This document shows, piece after piece, positions 19,712-23,663 of a DNA stretch of 23,663 nucleotides. Below the pieces are notes generated by a model. It searched no databases, was not told where the DNA came from, and worked only from the letters and a program-made list of their open reading frames with translations. Position numbers and translations under genes: made by a program. Each line of letters opens with the position of its first letter. Positions within the stretch are counted from its first letter, which is position 1. The DNA lies in IMG/VR virus record IMGVR_UViG_3300044727_000029, positions 1 to 23,663 of that record; one strand, 5' to 3'. Source of the DNA: a virus.

Positions 19712-21880
19712 ATGAACGCCCGCACACAAATGCGTTTCGCACATGCGTCCGAGCGTGCATGGGGGCCGACCTTCGATCCCGCCCGCATCGGCTGGATCGA
19801 CTTCGAGACCCGCGGCCGGGTCGACATCGCGGCCGGCGCCTACCGCTACGCCACCGAGGCCGACGCGGTCGTGCTGTCCTACGCGATCGGCATGGGGCCG
19901 GTGCGCCGCATCGCGGTGCCGCGCTTCCCGGCCACGCTCGACATGGTCGACCTGCCGACCGAGTTCCTCGGCTTTCACGCCAAAGTGATGACCGGGACCG
20001 GCATCTGGGCGGCGTGGAACGCTTCCTTCGACCGCGCCATCTGGAACTACGCCGCCACCGGCTTCCCGCTGCTGGAGCCGCACCAGATCATCGACGTGAT
20101 GGCGCAGGCGGCAGCGTCCGGCCTGCCGCCGGACCTGTCCGCGGCGGCGGTTGCGTCACATTCGGTCACAAAACTGCAGAGCGGTCGCGAGCTGATCCGG
20201 CTGTTCTGCCTGCCCGACAGCACCGGCACGCCGCAGGACAACCCGGTCGAGTGGTCAGCCTTCCTCGACTACGCCGACCGCGACATCGACGCCATGCGCT
20301 CGACCTTCCTCGGCACCCGCCAGCTGCCGCTCGCCGAGTGGCGCGAATACTGGGCGATGGAGGCGATCAACGATCGCGGCGCGGCGATCGACCTGCCGAT
20401 GGTCGAGGCCGCCAGCCGGCTCGCGGCCGAGGACAAGGAGCGCGCCAAGGCCGAGCTGCGCGCCATCACCGGCGATCCCCAGATGACCGTCGACATGGTC
20501 AAGCGCCTGACGGCGTGGCTGCTCGACCGGCTGCCCGAGGAGGGCCGCGCGATCATCACCAAGCGCGACGAGGAGGTCGACGAGGACGGCGTGATCACCA
20601 AGCCGGCCAAGCACGCATTGACGCGGCGTCAGGTCGAGCGGCTGATCGCCTACGTGGGGGCTCTAAACAATACCGGATTAAACGACGCCCTGCGCCTGCT
20701 CCAGATCCGCCTCTACGGTGGTAGCAAGACCCCGGCCAAGTTCGCCAAGATGTTGGCGTCCCACGTCGACGGGGTGCTCTACGGCCAGTACGCGTTCAAC
20801 GGCGCCGCCCAGACCGGCCGGGCGTCGAGCCGCGGCGTGCAGGTGCACAATCTCGCGCGCGACGTGCTGGCGGACGAGCCGGACGCGATCGACAGCCTGA
20901 TCGATGGCTGCGACTACAACTGGCTGGCGCTGAAGCGCCCCGACCCGGTGTCGCGCCAGCTCTCGCTACTGATCCGCCCCGCCTTCGTGCCGGCCGGCGA
21001 CAACGTGTTCGTCTGGAGCGACTGGAGCCAGATCGAGGCGCGCGTGCTGCCGTGGCTGGCCGGCGACGACCCCGGCGCCTTGGCCCGGCTGCAGGTGTTT
21101 CGCGACGTCGACGCCGACCCGACCGTGCCGGACCTCTACACCCGCACCGCCGCGGTGCTCTCGCATCTGCCGGTCGAACAGGTCACCAAGCCGGTGCGCC
21201 AGCGCGGCAAGGTCGCCGAGCTGGCGCTCGGCTTCGGCGGCGGGCTCGGCGCGCTGCAGAGCATGGCGGCCGGCTACGGCCTGCATCTGGACGACGCCGA
21301 GGGCAGGCAGACCGTCGAGGACTGGCGCGCGGCTAATCCGTGGTGCGTCAGGTTCTGGGAGGCGCTGGAGGATGCGGTCGAGCGGGCGATGCGCCTGCCG
21401 GGTCTGGAGCAGCCGGTCGGCCGGCTCAAATACTGCTTCGCGCGCGACTACCTCGGCGGCTCGCTGTTGTGCGAGCTGCCCTCGGGGCGCTTCCTCACCT
21501 ACCGCGAGCTGCGCTGGGAGCCGGTCGAGGAGGAAGGCGACGACGGCAAGCTGCGCACCTCGCGCCAGCTGCGCTTCTCGCGCGGCCACGGCCGCGTCAA
21601 GCTGTGGCGCGGCATGTTGTGCGAGAACGTCGTGCAGGCGGTCGCCGCCGACGTCCTGCGCGGCACATTGCGCCAGCTGAAGGATGAGGGCCACTGCGTG
21701 CGCCTGCACACCCACGACGAGGTCCTGCTGGAATGCGCGCCGGCTGACGCTACGCGCGTCGCATCCGAGTTGCGCCACGTCATGCAGCGCGGCTTTCCGT
21801 GGAGCGAGGGCCTGCCGCTGATGAGCGAGGAGACGCTCGGCTATTACTACACCAAGCACGAGGGGAGCCACGGACTATGA
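19712..21880 (+). CDS. Family A DNA polymerase with 3'-5' exonuclease domain
   Basis: This 722-residue replicative polymerase starts at 19712 with AGGA 8 bases upstream. The proofreading domain shows Exo I WIDFETRG (D30, E32), Exo II WNASFDRAIW (N103, D107) and Exo III YADRD (Y187, D191). In the polymerase domain motif A is WSDWSQIEARVL (catalytic Asp near 436), motif B is RGKVAELALGFGG (near 499) and motif C is HTHDEVLLE (near 666). The O-helix has Phe where Tyr follows the ALG in most relatives (Tyr766 of E. coli PolI), which could affect fidelity or nucleotide choice. There is no 5'-3' exonuclease domain, as usual in phages. It follows the SSB gene and is coupled to the small HTH gene. Confidence 0.93.
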   Translation: MNARTQMRFAHASERAWGPTFDPARIGWIDFETRGRVDIAAGAYRYATEADAVVLSYAIGMGPVRRIAVPRFPATLDMVDLPTEFLGFHAKVMTGTGIWAAWNASFDRAIWNYAATGFPLLEPHQIIDVMAQAAASGLPPDLSAAAVASHSVTKLQSGRELIRLFCLPDSTGTPQDNPVEWSAFLDYADRDIDAMRSTFLGTRQLPLAEWREYWAMEAINDRGAAIDLPMVEAASRLAAEDKERAKAELRAITGDPQMTVDMVKRLTAWLLDRLPEEGRAIITKRDEEVDEDGVITKPAKHALTRRQVERLIAYVGALNNTGLNDALRLLQIRLYGGSKTPAKFAKMLASHVDGVLYGQYAFNGAAQTGRASSRGVQVHNLARDVLADEPDAIDSLIDGCDYNWLALKRPDPVSRQLSLLIRPAFVPAGDNVFVWSDWSQIEARVLPWLAGDDPGALARLQVFRDVDADPTVPDLYTRTAAVLSHLPVEQVTKPVRQRGKVAELALGFGGGLGALQSMAAGYGLHLDDAEGRQTVEDWRAANPWCVRFWEALEDAVERAMRLPGLEQPVGRLKYCFARDYLGGSLLCELPSGRFLTYRELRWEPVEEEGDDGKLRTSRQLRFSRGHGRVKLWRGMLCENVVQAVAADVLRGTLRQLKDEGHCVRLHTHDEVLLECAPADATRVASELRHVMQRGFPWSEGLPLMSEETLGYYYTKHEGSHGL

Positions 21881-22158
21881 GCAGCAACATCCCGCTGGCG
21901 CGCATGATCATCCGCACCGCCCTGAAGGAATGCGACATGGACGAGACGGCGCGGCGCTACTGCAAGCTGGCGCTCGGCCACATGACGCGGGCGCACGCGG
22001 TGCGCCGCGCCCCGGCCACGCCGAACCGCGTCACGCCGGCGATGCGCGCCGCCGTGCGCGCGCTCAAGTACACCGACCTGACCATGCATGAGATCGCCAA
22101 CAAGGTCGGCCTCGCCAACGGCGGCCGGGTGTCCGAGATCATGGGGCGCAAGCGATGA
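21877..22158 (+). CDS. Small helix-turn-helix protein between polymerase and helicase genes
   Basis: The product has 93 residues, starting MSSNIPLARMIIRTALKE. The ATG overlaps the polymerase stop (ATGA at 21877), and its stop overlaps the helicase ATG in the same way, so the three proteins are made together. The C-terminal half reads VTPAMRAAVRALKYTDLTMH-EIANKVGLANGGRVSEIMGRKR. This is a typical helix-turn-helix with turn HEIANKVGL and recognition helix GRVSEIM, as in many phage MarR/Hin-like small proteins. The N-terminal helix contains a Cys pair (C19, C29). It may bind the origin or regulate the operon. Confidence 0.8.
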   Translation: MSSNIPLARMIIRTALKECDMDETARRYCKLALGHMTRAHAVRRAPATPNRVTPAMRAAVRALKYTDLTMHEIANKVGLANGGRVSEIMGRKR

Positions 22159-23582
22159 GGCCGTTTACCGACCTGCGCCCGTACCAGCAGCGTATCGCGA
22201 CGCACCTCTACGAGCACGACGAGGCGATGTGCGTCATGCGACCGGGGTCTGGAAAAACAGCCGCCGCGCTCACCGCGATCTGCGACCTGCTCGACGAGGG
22301 CGTGATCCGCCACGCGCTGGTGATCGCGCCCAAGAGGGTCGCGCGCGTGGTCTGGCCCGACGAGATCGCGCAGTGGGCGCACACCGCCGGGCTGACCTAT
22401 GCCGTGCTCGACGGCGACCCCGAGCAACGCAAGGCGCTGCTACAGCACGCGCCCGATCGCGACCTGACCATCGTCGGCCTCGATGTGGTGCAGTGGCTGG
22501 TCGAGGCGCTGCGCGACTACCACACCGATCACGCGCTCTACGACCTCCTCGTGATCGACGAGGCGAGCCGGCTGCGCAACCCGAGCGGCGAGCGCGCCAA
22601 GGCGCTGGCGAAGTATGCCCACCACTGGCGCATGATCTGGGGACTGTCCGGCACCTTGCGCCCATCGAGCGCGCTTGATCTGTTCATGCCGGCGCGCGTC
22701 GTCACCCGCGGCAAGTTGTGGGGGCGCTCGTTCTGGCAGTGGCGCAAGGCGCATTTCTACCCGACCGACTACATGGGCTACAACTGGGCGCCGCTGCCCG
22801 GCGCCGAGGAGCAGCTCAACGCCGCGCTGGCGCCGCTTACCGTCACGGTGGCCGAGGGCGAGATGCCGGTGGTCACGCCGACGATCGTGCTCGACAAGGT
22901 CGAGCTGTCGCCGGCCGCGCGGCGCCAGTACCGCGACATGCAGGCGCGCCTGATGGCCGACACCGGCGACGAGCGGGTGATCGCCGGCTCGGCCGCGATC
23001 GCCACCGGCAAGCTGGCGCAGCTCGCCAACGGCTTCATGTACGGCGAGCTGGAGGAAACGCACGCCATTCACAACGCCAAGCGCGACTGGCTGCGCGACC
23101 TGATCGAAGAGGCGAGCGAGCCGACCTTGATCGTCTACGAGTATCAGGAGGACTGGCGCATGCTGGAGCACGAGGTGGTGCTGGCGACCAAGCAGGACTT
23201 CCGCTACCTCGGCGCCGGCGTGTCGGACAAGCAGGCCGCCGCCAACATCGCGGACTGGAACGCCGGCAGGCTGCGCTTCATGGGCCTGCACCCGGCCAGC
23301 GGCGGCCACGGATTAAACTTACAACATGGCGGCGCGGACATGGCGTGGATTTCCCCGACGTGGTCGCCCGAGATGTGGGAACAGACCATCGCGCGCCTCG
23401 CGCGGCCCGGCCAGCAGCGTCCGGTGGTGGTGCGGGTGTGCGTCGCGAGCGACACGGTCGACGAGCTGAAGCTCGACCGCGTCCACTTCAAGATGGGCGC
23501 GCAGGAGGCTTTCGAGGCGTGGCTGCGCCGTTGGCACGCGGATGCTGCTCGTCAAAATGCGCCAGCGTGCCCCGCAGCGTGA
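22155..23582 (+). CDS. SNF2/DEAD-type superfamily 2 helicase
   Basis: The product has 475 residues. Domain 1 carries a Q-like start (DLRPYQQRIA), Walker A MRPGSGKTAA (GSGKT at 31-35), motif Ia ALVIAPKRV, motif II VIDEASRLRNP (D135, E136) and motif III GLSGT (163-167). Domain 2 contains LIVYEYQEDWRMLE, motif V-like GGHGLNLQHGG (near 380) and motif VI-like WEQTIARLARPGQQRPV. These are the landmarks of the phage SNF2-type helicases usually encoded beside DUF2800 and family A polymerases. It should translocate on double-stranded DNA or unwind forks. There is no accessory DNA-binding domain. The last 95 bases overlap a convergent gene. Confidence 0.88.
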   Translation: MRPFTDLRPYQQRIATHLYEHDEAMCVMRPGSGKTAAALTAICDLLDEGVIRHALVIAPKRVARVVWPDEIAQWAHTAGLTYAVLDGDPEQRKALLQHAPDRDLTIVGLDVVQWLVEALRDYHTDHALYDLLVIDEASRLRNPSGERAKALAKYAHHWRMIWGLSGTLRPSSALDLFMPARVVTRGKLWGRSFWQWRKAHFYPTDYMGYNWAPLPGAEEQLNAALAPLTVTVAEGEMPVVTPTIVLDKVELSPAARRQYRDMQARLMADTGDERVIAGSAAIATGKLAQLANGFMYGELEETHAIHNAKRDWLRDLIEEASEPTLIVYEYQEDWRMLEHEVVLATKQDFRYLGAGVSDKQAAANIADWNAGRLRFMGLHPASGGHGLNLQHGGADMAWISPTWSPEMWEQTIARLARPGQQRPVVVRVCVASDTVDELKLDRVHFKMGAQEAFEAWLRRWHADAARQNAPACPAA

Positions 23583-23663
23583 CCGGGATTGCGTCGATGA
23601 TCTTGTCGCGCGTGGTGTCGTCGGTGCGCGCCAGCATGGTGGCGATCGCGCGGATGAACGTGA
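23488..23663 (-). CDS. Unidentified gene entering from the right edge (C-terminus only)
   Basis: An open minus-strand frame runs from the right edge to a stop at 23488, 57 residues. The first 40 read TFIRAIATMLARTDDTTRDK and then IIDAIPVTLRGTLAHFDEQH. This is a well-balanced helical sequence with normal composition; the last 17 are Pro/Arg-rich (RANGAATPRKPPARPS) where the frame overlaps the helicase gene. It therefore appears to be the true end of a minus-strand gene, convergent with the helicase. No start is visible and no family is recognised. The overlap with the helicase gene is 95 bases (23488-23582), long for convergent phage genes. Confidence 0.6.
   Translation of the reverse strand, partial: TFIRAIATMLARTDDTTRDKIIDAIPVTLRGTLAHFDEQHPRANGAATPRKPPARPS

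Overview
The window is a GC-rich stretch (roughly two thirds G+C by eye) of a tailed double-stranded DNA bacteriophage or prophage. Protein flavour and codon use point to an alphaproteobacterial host, most likely of the Bradyrhizobium/Rhodopseudomonas kind; this is inference, because no host gene is present. The roughly 800-residue portal with a long Gln/Pro-rich and coiled-coil C-terminus suggests a podovirus-like (P22-portal-type) virion. No integrase, lysis gene, tail tube, sheath or recognisable major capsid gene lies inside the window, so lifestyle cannot be decided.

Right to left on the minus strand, about 12.8 kb down to 1 is one densely packed late operon, almost every junction being an ATGA/GTGA/TGATG overlap: a small helix-turn-helix regulator, a coiled-coil protein, a candidate small terminase, a 400-bp lower-GC segment full of GGATTA palindromes, the large terminase, a coiled-coil protein, a zinc-ribbon protein, the portal, a small virion protein, a twelve-repeat beta-rich protein, a 30-residue membrane peptide, an ADP-ribosyltransferase-like (ART-PolyVal) protein, a 542-residue virion protein, two IPT/TIG-domain proteins, a small Acb2/Tad1-like anti-defence protein, two small conserved proteins, and at the left edge the start of a probable scaffold-type protein. 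One small plus-strand gene (2785-2976) interrupts this operon.

At 12.8-12.9 kb two face-to-face promoters fire left into the late operon and right into two small early genes (12914-13716). Both carry repeats that look like operators.

From 13.7 to 17.5 kb a second minus-strand block encodes a coiled-coil protein, a probably exported small protein, a VapE-type primase-helicase, a zinc-finger protein and a VRR-NUC nuclease. An iteron-like array (five CTGTWCCA copies) and a palindrome sit just downstream of the VapE gene. From 17.5 kb to the right end a divergent plus-strand operon encodes a DUF2800-type RecB-like nuclease, a DUF2815-type single-strand DNA-binding protein, a family A DNA polymerase with a proofreading domain, a small HTH protein and an SNF2-type helicase. 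The two blocks together form a nearly complete phage replication module: primase-helicase, polymerase, SSB, two nucleases and a translocase. A minus-strand gene entering from the right edge converges on, and overlaps, the helicase gene.

The points most worth a second look are the Acb2/Tad1-like protein, the shared C-terminal tail of the two neighbouring virion proteins, the 12-repeat protein, the palindrome cluster before the large terminase, and the iteron array beside the VapE gene.
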